This document shows, one piece after another, positions 8,425 to 17,473 of a stretch of 51,478 nt of DNA. The stretch is from the NCBI GenBank assembly GCA_000773965.1, contig JRUP01000047.1, positions 1-51,478 of the forward strand. Reading direction: 5' to 3'. The translations under genes were made by a program, and so were the position numbers. The notes beneath the pieces were generated by a model. It saw only the letters and a program-made list of their open reading frames with translations, searched no databases and had not been told where the DNA came from. This DNA is from Enterobacter cancerogenus (lineage in GTDB: Bacteria; Pseudomonadota; Gammaproteobacteria; Enterobacterales; Enterobacteriaceae). How positions within the stretch are numbered: position 1 is the stretch's first letter; the number at the start of each line of letters is the position of its first letter.

Positions 8425-11019
8425 ATGAATTCTGAGTATCACCGGCACGCGACCTTGCCTGCCAGGGCCAATATGGAAGCGCACACCGTTCGGGTGACGC
8501 GACGCAGTTTGCGCACCTTGACGTCGTTGCTGTTTGGCGTGCTGTTGCTTTCAGTCGTGATGGTGCTGGTGATAGCCCACCGACAAAACAGCGACTCGAT
8601 CCAGCAGGATGTCAACCTGATGCGCCAGGCCTGGCTACAGCAGCAGGAGAAGATGATCATCGATGTGCGTGATTATGCGAACTGGGGGGAAGGCTGGAAA
8701 AATTTGCACCTGACGGTGAACAAAGTCTGGGCGTGGGACGAAGAGAACTTTGGCCCCAGCCTCTACAAAGAGTATCACTACGATGGCGTGTTTGTGATCG
8801 ATGGTGCCGGCAAAACGCGCTATGCGGTGGTGAATGGTAAATTGTCAGAGGCGTCGCTGGAAAGTTGGTTGGGCGGGCAAAGTGCACTGTTGCTGGCCGC
8901 CGCCCGTCACCAGCCTGATGATGGCATCACGCGCAATGCGATAATCAATCAACAACCGGCATTGGTGGTGGCTGCGCCGATCACCCCAGGCAAGGTGCCC
9001 GATCTCCCCACCATCCCAGGCCCGGCTTCGGTGATGGTGTTCATCAACATCATGACGCCGGAAAAATTGCAGGCCCTTGGCAAGTCGCTCAATGTGATTG
9101 CGCCGCGCATTGCCAATGGCTTAAACGATGCGTTGTATGAACCGCGGTTGGTCGAACCGGTGATTCAGGGCGAGCCACTGGTGCTTCGATGGCAGGCCAA
9201 AAATCCCGGCTTCGGGGTGATCTGGCTGATGATGCCATTACTCTGTTTCACGGTACTGGCGGTCGCTCTGGTGACACGGCGGGTGATCCGCCATGCGCTG
9301 CATAACGCCGTCATTTCCGATCGTCGCTTTGAAATGCTGGCCATCAGCCAGCGTGAACTGGCCAACAGTGAAGAGCGTTTTCGCGACCTGGCAGAAGCGG
9401 CCTCGGACTGGATTTGGGAAGTCGACGATCAGGGCCGTCTTTGCTATCTCTCCTCGCGCTTTGCGGCAGTCACCGGGCACGATATTAAAAGCTGGATTGG
9501 ACGCCCGCTGGATCAACTCCTTAGCCATCCTAGCCATTCGCTGGTGGCCTGGCTGCTGCGTCAGGGCGATGAAATGCAGCATGTGCCGCTGCGCTGCCAG
9601 TTTATGGCCGCCAATGGTGAGCGTCGTATCGGTGAACTGATGGCGAAAACCATTCGCCGCAACGGCTTGCGTACCGGCTTTCGCGGTGCAGTATCTGATA
9701 TCACCCATGAAGTGGATGCGGAAGCACGCATCCAGTTCCTGTCACGCCACGATCTGCTCACTGGCCTCGCCAACCGCATGCAACTGCAGGAATTTCTGAC
9801 CACGCATCTGGAACACGCCACGCAAGAGGCACCGCTGTTTGTGATCAGCTTCGATCTGGATCAGTTCAAACCGATCAATGATTCATGGGGCCACGCAGTG
9901 GGCGATGTGGTGTTGAATGAGATCTCTCAGCGGCTGAAAAATCTGATTGGGCCTGATGAACTGGCGGCACGACTGGGCGGGGATGAGTTTATTCTGCTGC
10001 TGCGTGAAAGCTCGCGTGCCGGGCTGGAGTATCGTTGCCGTGCGCTGCAGCGCGCCGTCCATCAGCCAATTATCACCGGCTCACACCAACTGAGCCTTAC
10101 CGCCAGCATGGGGATTGTCAGCGCACCGCAGGATGCCAGCCAGCCGGAAGCCTTGCTGCGACTGGCGGACATTGCACTCGGTCAGGCCCGCACGGCTGGA
10201 CGCGATCGCTGGGTGTGGTACTCCAACGATATGGCCAACCATATTCAATCGAAACGCGATATGGTGCAGGCGATTGAAGAGGCGCTGCGCAACAACACGT
10301 TTTCCCTGCACTATCAGCCGCGTTACCAGCTGCAAAGTGGACAGCTGGCTGGCGCGGAAGCGCTGATTCGCTGGCAAGTGGCTGAGGATCAATGGATTAC
10401 CCCTGACCGCTTTATTCCGCTGGCGGAAGAGAATGGGTTGATCGCTGCCATCAGTGACTGGGTGCTAATGCGCGCCTGCCATGATGCCAGCGATTGGGGC
10501 GACCAGCGCTACGTATCCGTGAACATCTCTCCGGTGGAATTCCGTAACAGCGATCTGGTGGATCGTGTCGCACACGCGCTGGCGGTGAGCGGTTTACCGG
10601 CCACACGGCTGGAACTGGAGATCACTGAAAACGTGACCTTCGAGCATCCCGATCGTGCGCTGGAAATCATGCAGGGGTTGCGTGCGCTGGGCGTGCGGCT
10701 GACGGTGGATGATTTTGGTACTGGCTATGCTGCCTTAGGCTATCTCAAAACCTTCCCGTTCAATGGCTTGAAAATCGATCGATCATGGATGAAAGAGTTC
10801 CCGGAATCCAGGCAGGCGCAATCAGTGGTGGCGGGAATTGTCGGATTGGCGCGGGCCTTTGCACTCACCATCACGGCAGAAGGGATTGAAACCGAAGCGC
10901 AGCTCAATGAGCTGAAGGCGCTTTCCTGTGAAGAGGGGCAGGGCTATTTTCTCGGCAAGCCAATGCCACTTGCGGCGTTTAAAGTGCGCTTGCAGGATGA
11001 AAAAGAAGCCGCTCAATAA
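8425..11019 (+). CDS. CHASE4-like-PAS-GGDEF-EAL cyclic-di-GMP protein
   Basis: 864 residues from the ATG at 8425. Order: transmembrane helix about 32-53, periplasmic sensor of CHASE4 type about 55-255 (with the DYANWGEGW motif), second helix about 263-285, PAS domain about 320-430, GGDEF about 435-600, EAL about 610-860. GGDEF (518-522), EAL (E645-L647) and DDFGTGY (from D762) are all intact, so both synthesis and hydrolysis of cyclic-di-GMP are possible; the EAL module looks fully catalytic. Alternative starts are a TTG at 8371 and an ATG at 8473 (AGGG five bases upstream), so the N-terminus is uncertain. No dedicated neighbour; the 3' end contains a hairpin used by the convergent small gene. 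Confidence 0.93.
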   Translation: MNSEYHRHATLPARANMEAHTVRVTRRSLRTLTSLLFGVLLLSVVMVLVIAHRQNSDSIQQDVNLMRQAWLQQQEKMIIDVRDYANWGEGWKNLHLTVNKVWAWDEENFGPSLYKEYHYDGVFVIDGAGKTRYAVVNGKLSEASLESWLGGQSALLLAAARHQPDDGITRNAIINQQPALVVAAPITPGKVPDLPTIPGPASVMVFINIMTPEKLQALGKSLNVIAPRIANGLNDALYEPRLVEPVIQGEPLVLRWQAKNPGFGVIWLMMPLLCFTVLAVALVTRRVIRHALHNAVISDRRFEMLAISQRELANSEERFRDLAEAASDWIWEVDDQGRLCYLSSRFAAVTGHDIKSWIGRPLDQLLSHPSHSLVAWLLRQGDEMQHVPLRCQFMAANGERRIGELMAKTIRRNGLRTGFRGAVSDITHEVDAEARIQFLSRHDLLTGLANRMQLQEFLTTHLEHATQEAPLFVISFDLDQFKPINDSWGHAVGDVVLNEISQRLKNLIGPDELAARLGGDEFILLLRESSRAGLEYRCRALQRAVHQPIITGSHQLSLTASMGIVSAPQDASQPEALLRLADIALGQARTAGRDRWVWYSNDMANHIQSKRDMVQAIEEALRNNTFSLHYQPRYQLQSGQLAGAEALIRWQVAEDQWITPDRFIPLAEENGLIAAISDWVLMRACHDASDWGDQRYVSVNISPVEFRNSDLVDRVAHALAVSGLPATRLELEITENVTFEHPDRALEIMQGLRALGVRLTVDDFGTGYAALGYLKTFPFNGLKIDRSWMKEFPESRQAQSVVAGIVGLARAFALTITAEGIETEAQLNELKALSCEEGQGYFLGKPMPLAAFKVRLQDEKEAAQ

Positions 11020-11030
11020 GTGCGGCTTCT
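11000..11030 (-). terminator. Terminator for the minus-strand small gene, inside the 3' end of the GGDEF-EAL gene
   Basis: Perfect 9-bp stem AGAAGCCGC / GCGGCTTCT with a 9-base loop that includes the stop codon of the plus-strand gene. Read on the minus strand the stem is followed by a run of Ts (complement of 11000-11004); on the plus strand there is no T run. A second hairpin (GGCGGC / GCCGCC, 11038-11055) lies next to it. Confidence 0.6.
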
Positions 11031-11069
11031 CGGTTATGGCGGCAGTTTAGCCGCCCGTCTCATCAGGGC

Positions 11070-11135
11070 TTAACGCACCCGCACCGCAATCACGGTCATC
11101 AGGATGGCAAAGCCGATAAAAATGGCAAGTTCCAT
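11070..11135 (-). CDS. 21-residue single-helix membrane peptide
   Basis: ATG at 11135 with AGGTG six bases upstream; an adjacent ATG at 11138 would sit only three bases from that site. The product is almost entirely one hydrophobic helix, beginning MELAIFIGFAI and ending in RVR, which would leave the C-terminus in the cytoplasm by the positive-inside rule. The frame is followed by a hairpin with a T tail on the same strand. The size and layout are those of the small membrane proteins known in E. coli, but I recognise no specific family. Confidence 0.6.
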   Translation of the reverse strand: MELAIFIGFAILMTVIAVRVR

Positions 11136-11341
11136 CATCGTCACCTCAGATAATTCTTAGTTAATTGTAGTGACTCAGCGCGTGAACTTTAGACCGTACG
11201 TGCGGTTAATCCTGGAAGCTGAGAGGAAGATCGCGCGTTAGAGCACAATTATTCGACTAATCCTCTGTCATTGTTTTCACAATAAGGGCTTGCTTTGTTA
11301 CTCTCGGGAACGGTTCGTTTACTATCCAGGAGGAGAAACTT

Positions 11342-11641
11342 GTGACCCATTATGGAAAAGCGTTACTGGCCACGGCCTTTTTGGCCTTAACCGCTTGCCA
11401 GTCTGCCAGCAAACCGGACAGCACCGCTGCCGTCAGCCACGATCCCGAAACCGATCAGTGTGGCGCATCGCAATATCAAAATTATATCGGCCAACCGCTG
11501 AGCAGCCTTGATACCCAACGCTTTGCGATGCCGGTGCGCACCATTCCGTGGAACGGTGCCGTCACCATGGACTTCAACCTGCGCCGCCTGAACTTTACTG
11601 CGGATCAGAGTGGTAAAATTTCGCGGGTTTATTGCGGATAA
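11342..11641 (+). CDS. Peptidase inhibitor I78-family lipoprotein
   Basis: 99 residues from a GTG with AGGAGG eight bases upstream; no ATG precedes the signal peptide. Signal sequence to about residue 18, then the lipobox LTAC. The mature part has the I78 pattern: CGASQYQNYIGQPLSSL, a central VRTIPW, then TMDFNLRRLNF and a C-terminal ISRVYCG. The two cysteines probably form a disulfide. I78 proteins are small inhibitors of serine proteases in the cell envelope. Stands alone, with a terminator 110 bp downstream. Confidence 0.85.
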   Translation: MTHYGKALLATAFLALTACQSASKPDSTAAVSHDPETDQCGASQYQNYIGQPLSSLDTQRFAMPVRTIPWNGAVTMDFNLRRLNFTADQSGKISRVYCG

Positions 11642-11752
11642 ATTCAAACGGACATCGCATTGTCATCGGGCTGTCATGGCGCCGGGCGAGGATAGCTGCG
11701 CATTACGGAGATTTCCTCGTCACTCTCGAATATGCAATGCTCGTCTTGTTTC

Positions 11753-11779
11753 TTCCCGCCTCGGCGGGAATTTTTTTTT
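11753..11779 (+). terminator. Strong rho-independent terminator
   Basis: Stem TTCCCGC / GCGGGAA with loop CTCG, followed by nine Ts. It ends either the I78 gene transcript or a short independent RNA in the 110 bp between that gene and this hairpin. Confidence 0.9.
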
Positions 11780-11813
11780 CTATTAATCCGTACTGGATTG
11801 ATGAGGAGCGACG

Positions 11814-12131
11814 ATGAGACATACCAAAAAAATTCTGCTAATCACCCTGCTATTAAGTCCACTGGCGCACGCCTCGAGCGAAGCCGCCTGGCAGCAAAAC
11901 ACGCAAACCCGGCAGCAAGCCTGTCTGAAAGCCAGTGGCCTGAAGGCGGTGAAGGTGGTGGGTAAACCGATTCAGTATGACGATAGCGTGGGTTACGACG
12001 CAGTGCTGCTGGAAGGGCGCTATCCGCAGAAGCATATGAAAAATCAGGTTGGGCGTGAGCTGTGCCTGTATCAACGTGCGAGCGGAAAAGCGGTGGTCAG
12101 CGAGGCCGATCACCTGCGCGCAGTGAAGTAA
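11814..12131 (+). CDS. Hypothetical secreted protein, 105 residues
   Basis: ATG at 11814 with GAGGAG at 11803-11808. An N-terminal signal peptide (basic MRHTKK, hydrophobic core, probable cleavage after AHA) is followed by a mature part of about 85 residues with two cysteines (QQACLKASG and RELCLYQ), likely joined in the periplasm. No family recognised. It follows the strong terminator at 11779, so it has its own promoter or depends on readthrough. Confidence 0.75.
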   Translation: MRHTKKILLITLLLSPLAHASSEAAWQQNTQTRQQACLKASGLKAVKVVGKPIQYDDSVGYDAVLLEGRYPQKHMKNQVGRELCLYQRASGKAVVSEADHLRAVK

Positions 12132-12144
12132 CACGATATTGAGC

Positions 12145-12163
12145 CGCGCCTGCATACGGCGCG
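12145..12163. terminator. Weak hairpin between convergent genes
   Basis: Six-base stem CGCGCC / GGCGCG with a seven-base loop, no T run on either strand. It lies between the secreted-protein gene and the convergent AriR-like gene. Confidence 0.3.
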
Positions 12164-12245
12164 TCTTGAAGTCCCTGAACGCTGCAGATGTCCTTTAAAT
12201 CCGCCGCACACAAGGCGATTTTCCCGGCGGCTGAATGACGGCACT

Positions 12246-12500
12246 CTACGGCTTTTGTTGCCTGTCTTCCAGCAGCTGCGCCAACAGGTTGCGATAGCTT
12301 TGGAGCTGCTGCTCATCCCCTTCAAACTCCAGCTTGGCAATCACCCGCGCAATGATCGCTTTGCTGGTCGCGGGCTGACCATCATCCATCAATTCGCGCA
12401 TGATCGCTGCCAGCAGATCGCTCTCGTGCGGCGCATGCCAGGCAGGACTGTTGAAGTAGTCGGTAATCGCCCGGCTGGCGCTGTTAGGATGTGCTCTCAT
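12246..12500 (-). CDS. AriR/YmgB-like biofilm and acid-stress regulator
   Basis: 84 residues from the ATG at 12500, with GGAGGT five bases upstream. The pattern SRAITDYFNSP ... ESDLLAAIMRELM ... SKAIIARVIAKLE resembles the small all-helical E. coli protein AriR (YmgB) and its relatives YcgZ and YmgA, connectors that feed into Rcs and biofilm control. The length agrees with AriR (88). None of the usual partners (ycgZ, ymgA, bluR) is nearby. Assignment is by pattern of residues only. Confidence 0.65.
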   Translation of the reverse strand: MRAHPNSASRAITDYFNSPAWHAPHESDLLAAIMRELMDDGQPATSKAIIARVIAKLEFEGDEQQLQSYRNLLAQLLEDRQQKP

Positions 12501-12887
12501 GGCTGACCTCCGCAGAGACAACGATGCCCACCGCCGTTTATTGGCAGCATTGGGAAACATGGGTTAAGCATGGGAACTGTCCAGAACGGGCAGCGCCTCG
12601 CCAGCGATGGCCGGTGATTTTTTAAACATAGATGCGGCGTCGAATATTGTCAGTAATGGATAGACATATTTTTTCACGTTTGCTCTCTGTCGCGATGCGC
12701 TTATCTTGCTGAGTTGTTTGTTTCAGCACATAAAGACACTACAAATCGTGCCCCTTACACTATTTGCTGTGAGCAGAATCACGCACGGCAGCGGAAAACT
12801 GCGTTTTTTACCCGATGCCATGTTTTGCCGTCCAGCGATGTTATGAGGTTGTTAGACTGAACCCTCATTTCATTTTTTCTGATGTAG
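12501..12887. other. Intergenic region between the AriR-like gene and mdtG, no gene seen
   Basis: 387 bp that must hold two divergent promoters. I see no convincing open frame with a ribosome site, no long repeat and no strong terminator. A GCAG-N7-CTGC hairpin followed by six Ts at about 12788-12809 is too short in the stem to call. Confidence 0.4.
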
Positions 12888-14201
12888 ATGCCCATGCTAC
12901 GCTCCATCGAGTCCTGGAAGGTCAATCTGATTTCGGTCTGGTTTGGCTGCTTTTTCACTGGATTAGCCATCAGCCAGATTATTCCCTTCCTGCCGCTCTA
13001 CGTTGAGGAACTCGGTATCCATGGCGCCAATGCACTGAGCGTCTGGTCGGGTCTCACCTTCAGTATCACCTTCATCGTATCTGCTGCGGTGGCACCGCTG
13101 TGGGGCAGTCTGGCTGACCGTAAAGGGCGCAAGCTGATGCTGTTACGCGCATCCTTTGGCATGGGCGCGGTGATTCTGCTGCAGGCGTTTGTGACCGAGG
13201 CGTGGCAGTTGCTGCTACTGCGTGCGCTGATGGGCTTAACCTCCGGCTATATTCCCAATGCGATGGCGCTGGTGGCTGCTCAGGTTCCGCGTGAACGTAG
13301 CGGCTGGGCATTGAGCTGTGTCTCGACCGGGCAAATTGGCGGGGTGATTCTGGGCCCGATGATTGGCGGGCTTCTGGCTGACTGGCTGGGACTGCGCATG
13401 GTGTTTATTGTCACGGCAGTGCTGTTGATGGTGAGCTTCCTTGTCACGTTGTTCCTGATCAAAGAGACCGGCTACACGCCAGTGAGCAAGCAGGACAAAA
13501 TGAGCGGACGCGAGGTGTTCCGCAGCCTCGACAATCCTCGCCTGATGATGTGCTTGTTCGTCACCACCATGGTGATCCAGATGTGTAACGGCTCGGTGAA
13601 CCCGATCCTGACGCTGTTCGTGCGTGAGCTGGCGCCCGATGCGCAGAATCTGGCCTTCCTCAGTGGTGTGATTGCCGCACTGCCGGGCGTTTCGGCGCTG
13701 ATCTCCGCCCCTCGTTTGGGTAAGCTGGGCGATCGCATTGGCACGCAGCGCATTCTGATGGGCACCATGCTGTTTTCTCTGGTGTTGCTGATGGCGATGT
13801 CATTCGTTACCAGCGCCACTCAGTTAGGCGTGCTGCGTTTCCTGCTGGGCTTTGCCGATGGCGCGATGATGCCTGCAGTACAAACGCTGCTGGTACGCCA
13901 CTCGCGCGATAATGTCACCGGACGCATCTTTGGCTACAACCAATCCTTTATGTATCTCGGCAACGTGGCCGGCCCGCTATTGGGTGCGGCGGTGTCTGCT
14001 GCGACCGGCTATCGCTGGGTCTTCTTCGCTACCGCCGTGGTGGTGCTGTTGAATGTCCTGCTTCTGCGCCGCTTCTATCGCCGCCCGAAAACTGAGCTGA
14101 CTCCACCGCTGAGCCAGCAAGGTGAGGCGGCGAAGAAGTCTACTGGCGCAGCGTCAGCGCGTAGTGCCACTGCTGCTGAGAAAGCAAAAACTCCGGGCTG
14201 A
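12888..14201 (+). CDS. mdtG: MFS multidrug exporter, MdtG-like
   Basis: 437 residues, 12 predicted helices. Closely follows the MdtG (YceE) pattern: FLPLYVEELG, the MFS loop GSLADRKGRKLMLLRA after helix 2, LGPMIGGLLADWLGLR, LSAPRLGKLGDRIG-like ISAPRLGKLGDRIG, and GRIFGYNQSFMYLGNV. MdtG confers fosfomycin and deoxycholate tolerance in E. coli. It is about 30 residues longer than E. coli MdtG (408). The extra tail (TGAASARSATAAEKAK) is encoded antisense to the last 62 bp of lacZ and looks like a readthrough extension. The ATG at 12888 has no clear ribosome site; ATG 12894 is an alternative. Confidence 0.85.
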   Translation: MPMLRSIESWKVNLISVWFGCFFTGLAISQIIPFLPLYVEELGIHGANALSVWSGLTFSITFIVSAAVAPLWGSLADRKGRKLMLLRASFGMGAVILLQAFVTEAWQLLLLRALMGLTSGYIPNAMALVAAQVPRERSGWALSCVSTGQIGGVILGPMIGGLLADWLGLRMVFIVTAVLLMVSFLVTLFLIKETGYTPVSKQDKMSGREVFRSLDNPRLMMCLFVTTMVIQMCNGSVNPILTLFVRELAPDAQNLAFLSGVIAALPGVSALISAPRLGKLGDRIGTQRILMGTMLFSLVLLMAMSFVTSATQLGVLRFLLGFADGAMMPAVQTLLVRHSRDNVTGRIFGYNQSFMYLGNVAGPLLGAAVSAATGYRWVFFATAVVVLLNVLLLRRFYRRPKTELTPPLSQQGEAAKKSTGAASARSATAAEKAKTPG

Positions 14202-17200
14202 CACTGGGGCTCCAGGAATCGTCACCGCCCACGCCCATATGGAAGCCATCAAGGTGCAGCCAGCAGCCTTCCTCTTCCCGCAACAGATGGCGATGCGAGG
14301 TATCACGCAGCTGTTCGAGGCTGTAGCGGCTGAGCGAGAACGCAAAATCGCCGCTCGCCTGCCAGCTGCCGGTATCAAGCTGGCGCGTACCGCAGCGCAA
14401 TCCATTTTCACCGGGAAACACATAGGCGGTACTCAGCGAAGTCAGCGGCTGCTGCCAGTGTGAAAACTGCGCCGCCAGTTGACGATCCGGATAGTTCTCG
14501 TGCGGACCCAGGCCGAGCCAGCTCACACTCTGCGGCGCGTTCCTCAACTGACAACGCAACCCGATGCGCGCGGGAGCAGGCAAGCCCGGCGCCTGTTGCA
14601 CCTCGACACTGACGCTCAACTCACCGTTGCCACCGATCTGATAACGCTTGTGGCTGGTAAAGATCACCTGCCCATTAGCCTGCCACTGATGCCAGGTTTC
14701 AATCAGCACGCTGTGTTTCAGACTATCGACCTGCATATCCAGCAGCACCGCTTCCAGCTGGTTATAGCCCGCGTGTTTCCAGCGCTCCACCCAGGCATTG
14801 GGATCGACATTGGCGGCTTCACTGGTGCCGATATCGTTATCAATCGGCGCGCGTACAAAGCACTCCTGCAATGACGTCAGCATTGTCTCTTCATCGTTAA
14901 CAAACCACTGCACCAATTCCCCACTGCGTCGCGAGAAGTGCCAACGCTGTTGCGGCAGTTGCACGGCAACCAGATCGTGATTGGCAATCAGTTCTGGCGC
15001 GGTGGGCGTGGCATCAATCACACGAGGCATTAACGCGGCGGGCAGCGGCCACTGATCCCAAGCCACGCGGGCATCGGCTTCCGACCATGCGGTGGCAGCG
15101 ATCTGATGCACCGCGAGATTCAGCCACGCATTCCCCTGTAAATGTTCAGCGGCTGGAATATCAATCGTCTGGCTGCCCTGCGCGGTGAGATGCAACGGCA
15201 ATTCGCCCTGCGCGACGGAAACGCCATCCTGTTCAATCGACCAGCGCAGCACTTCATTATCGCTGCTGCGGAACAGGTACTCGCTGGAGATCGTGAAACG
15301 CCAGGCGTTACTGGCATCGCGCTGGAACTGGAAGAACTGCTGTGCACGCTGCGCTTCAAACAAAGCCGGATGCGGCGTTCGATCGGCAAACACCAGACCG
15401 TTCATACAGAACTGGCGGTCGTTAGGCGTGTCGCCAAAATCGCCGCCGTAAGCCTGCCATGGCTGGCCTTGTTCGTCATAACGCGTCAGGCTTTGATCGA
15501 CCCAATCCCAGACAAAACCGCCCTGCAGGCGCGGGAACTGACGGAAGGCCTGCCAGTATTTGGCGAAGCCACCGAAGCTATTGCCCATGGCGTGCGCATA
15601 CTCGCACAGGATCAGCGGACGCGTTTCACCCGGCAGGCCAATCCATTTTTTCAGTGACCACTTCGGTACGGCAGGGAAGGGCTGATCCTGATCGACGCGC
15701 GCATACATTGGGCAGACAATATCGGTGGCGGCAGTATTGGCGCCACCGCCTTCATATTGCACCGGACGGGTCGGATCGCTGCTTTTCACCCATTGATAGA
15801 GCGCATCATGGGTACTGCCATGGCCGGACTCATTGCCGAGTGACCAGATGATGATACAAGCGTGGTTACGATCGCGCTGCACCATGCGCGTGACGCGCTC
15901 GCTATAGGCGGCGAACCAGCGTGGATCGGCCGATAAACGGTTCATTGGCTGCATGCCGTGGGTTTCAATATTGGCCTCATCGACGACATACAGGCCATAT
16001 TCATCGCACAGGCGATACCACAGCGGATGGTTGGGATAATGCGCACAGCGAACGGCGTTGAAGTTGTGGCGCTTCATTAATTCAATATCGCGCCGCATGC
16101 TGGCTTCATCCACCACCTGGCCGTTTTCCGGGTGATGCTCGTGGCGATTCACGCCGCGAATCAGCAGGGCTTTGCCGTTGACGCATAGTTGACCGTTTTC
16201 AATGCTGACACGCCGGAAGCCGACATCGTAGGCTTCGGCTTCAATCACCTGCCCGTTGTCATCCAATAGCGTCACCACGGCACGATAGAGATGGGGCGTT
16301 TCCGCACTCCACAGCAGCGGATTTTTTATCGGCAGCACCAGCAGCGCGCGCTCTGGGTAATGCCCACGTTCGTCAATCACCGCACTGCCCGGCGCTTGTT
16401 CTTCGCTGCCGATGCAGGTTTCGTCTTGCCACAGGCTCACACGCAGACGGCACTGATTAAGCGGGTGTTCGCCGGCGTGAATTTTGACACTCACGTGCAG
16501 ATCGCCACGGATATATTCCGGGCTCAGCGCCGTTTCGATTTGCACATCGGCCAGTTGAGTCGATGGCTTATGCAGCAGGGTGACGTCGCGGAAAATCCCG
16601 CTCATGCGCCACATATCCTGATCTTCTAAATAGCTGCCATCGCTCCAGCGCAACACCATCACTGCCAGTCGGTTCTGGCCACGCTGTAATGCCTGACTGA
16701 GATCAAACTCGGCTGGCAGTCGGCTGTCCTGTGAATAGCCGATCCACTGGCCGTTACACCACAGGAAAAAGGCCGAATTAACGCCGTCAAACACAATGCG
16801 CGTTTGTCCTTGCGTCAGCCAACTCTCATCGACATTGAATGTGAGCGAATAACATCCGGTGGGGTTTTCCTTAGGAACAAACGGCGGGTTCACAGGAATC
16901 GGATATTGCACGTTAGTGTAGATTGGCGCGTCAAAGCCATGCAGCTGCCAGTTTGCAGGCACGGGCAGGGAGTGCGCGCCAGGCAAATCCTGCAGCAACC
17001 AGCTTTGTGGCACCGCTTCAGGCTGTGAGAAATAGCTGAAACTCCACTGTCCATTCAGTAACTGGCGTGATGGGGAAGGGGCATCGTCGCGCGCACTGAC
17101 TTCATCGCGCCAGCTGGAAAACGGCGGATGGGCATCCAGACGGTTCAGGCTAGTGATCACCGGATTTTCCCAGTCGCGACGCGCCAGGATATCACTGAGA

Positions 17201-17220
17201 GAAAGGGTGGGCAGGGTCAT
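14140..17220 (-). CDS. lacZ: Beta-galactosidase LacZ (GH2, long form)
   Basis: 1026 residues (E. coli LacZ 1024). Hydrolyses lactose and other beta-galactosides in the cytoplasm. The GH2 layout is complete: sugar-binding N-terminal domain (WENPVITSLNRLDAHPPFSS), TIM barrel with acid/base E464 in SLGNESGHG and nucleophile E540 in LILCEYAHAMGNS, and the C-terminal Bgal_small_N domain (LGLGPHENYPDR). Catalytic numbering is shifted by three from E. coli (E461, E537). No lacI, lacY or lacA lies in the window, but a lacO1-like operator precedes the gene. The 3' end overlaps the convergent mdtG by 62 bp. Confidence 0.97.
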   Translation of the reverse strand: MTLPTLSLSDILARRDWENPVITSLNRLDAHPPFSSWRDEVSARDDAPSPSRQLLNGQWSFSYFSQPEAVPQSWLLQDLPGAHSLPVPANWQLHGFDAPIYTNVQYPIPVNPPFVPKENPTGCYSLTFNVDESWLTQGQTRIVFDGVNSAFFLWCNGQWIGYSQDSRLPAEFDLSQALQRGQNRLAVMVLRWSDGSYLEDQDMWRMSGIFRDVTLLHKPSTQLADVQIETALSPEYIRGDLHVSVKIHAGEHPLNQCRLRVSLWQDETCIGSEEQAPGSAVIDERGHYPERALLVLPIKNPLLWSAETPHLYRAVVTLLDDNGQVIEAEAYDVGFRRVSIENGQLCVNGKALLIRGVNRHEHHPENGQVVDEASMRRDIELMKRHNFNAVRCAHYPNHPLWYRLCDEYGLYVVDEANIETHGMQPMNRLSADPRWFAAYSERVTRMVQRDRNHACIIIWSLGNESGHGSTHDALYQWVKSSDPTRPVQYEGGGANTAATDIVCPMYARVDQDQPFPAVPKWSLKKWIGLPGETRPLILCEYAHAMGNSFGGFAKYWQAFRQFPRLQGGFVWDWVDQSLTRYDEQGQPWQAYGGDFGDTPNDRQFCMNGLVFADRTPHPALFEAQRAQQFFQFQRDASNAWRFTISSEYLFRSSDNEVLRWSIEQDGVSVAQGELPLHLTAQGSQTIDIPAAEHLQGNAWLNLAVHQIAATAWSEADARVAWDQWPLPAALMPRVIDATPTAPELIANHDLVAVQLPQQRWHFSRRSGELVQWFVNDEETMLTSLQECFVRAPIDNDIGTSEAANVDPNAWVERWKHAGYNQLEAVLLDMQVDSLKHSVLIETWHQWQANGQVIFTSHKRYQIGGNGELSVSVEVQQAPGLPAPARIGLRCQLRNAPQSVSWLGLGPHENYPDRQLAAQFSHWQQPLTSLSTAYVFPGENGLRCGTRQLDTGSWQASGDFAFSLSRYSLEQLRDTSHRHLLREEEGCWLHLDGFHMGVGGDDSWSPSVSPEFLLSQQQWHYALTLRQ

Positions 17221-17234
17221 GGTAAGATCTCATT

Positions 17235-17278
17235 GATTGTAATGCGCTCACATTGCGTCATTTCGCGCGGCGTGTAAA
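17235..17278 (-). promoter_or_regulatory. lacO1-like operator and predicted lacZ promoter
   Basis: On the minus strand TGTGAGCGCATTACAATC (17252-17235) agrees with E. coli lacO1 at 15 of 18 positions and ends 14 bp before the lacZ ATG. A TTTACA box, as in the lac promoter, lies at 17278-17273, 17 bp upstream of a possible -10 (CAATGT) that overlaps the operator. A LacI-family repressor is therefore expected elsewhere in the genome. Confidence 0.65.
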
Positions 17279-17473
17279 GTGATCGACCGCCCGCAATGGT
17301 TGAAATTTTCTTCAATATGATGATGCCTCTGTGGTTTTTTTGCGGGCGTAGTGCCAGTAATTTGTTAAGCGTGGTGAGCAGAGATGAATAGCGCCGGGTT
17401 GCAGAGAATTCTGTATTGTCGTGCCCGTTACCGCCTCATACACTCAGCCCGATTTCACCATCCAGAGGTAATT

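Noticed and set aside
12788..12809. A hairpin followed by six Ts upstream of mdtG
   Set aside because: The stem is only four base pairs, too weak for a terminator call.
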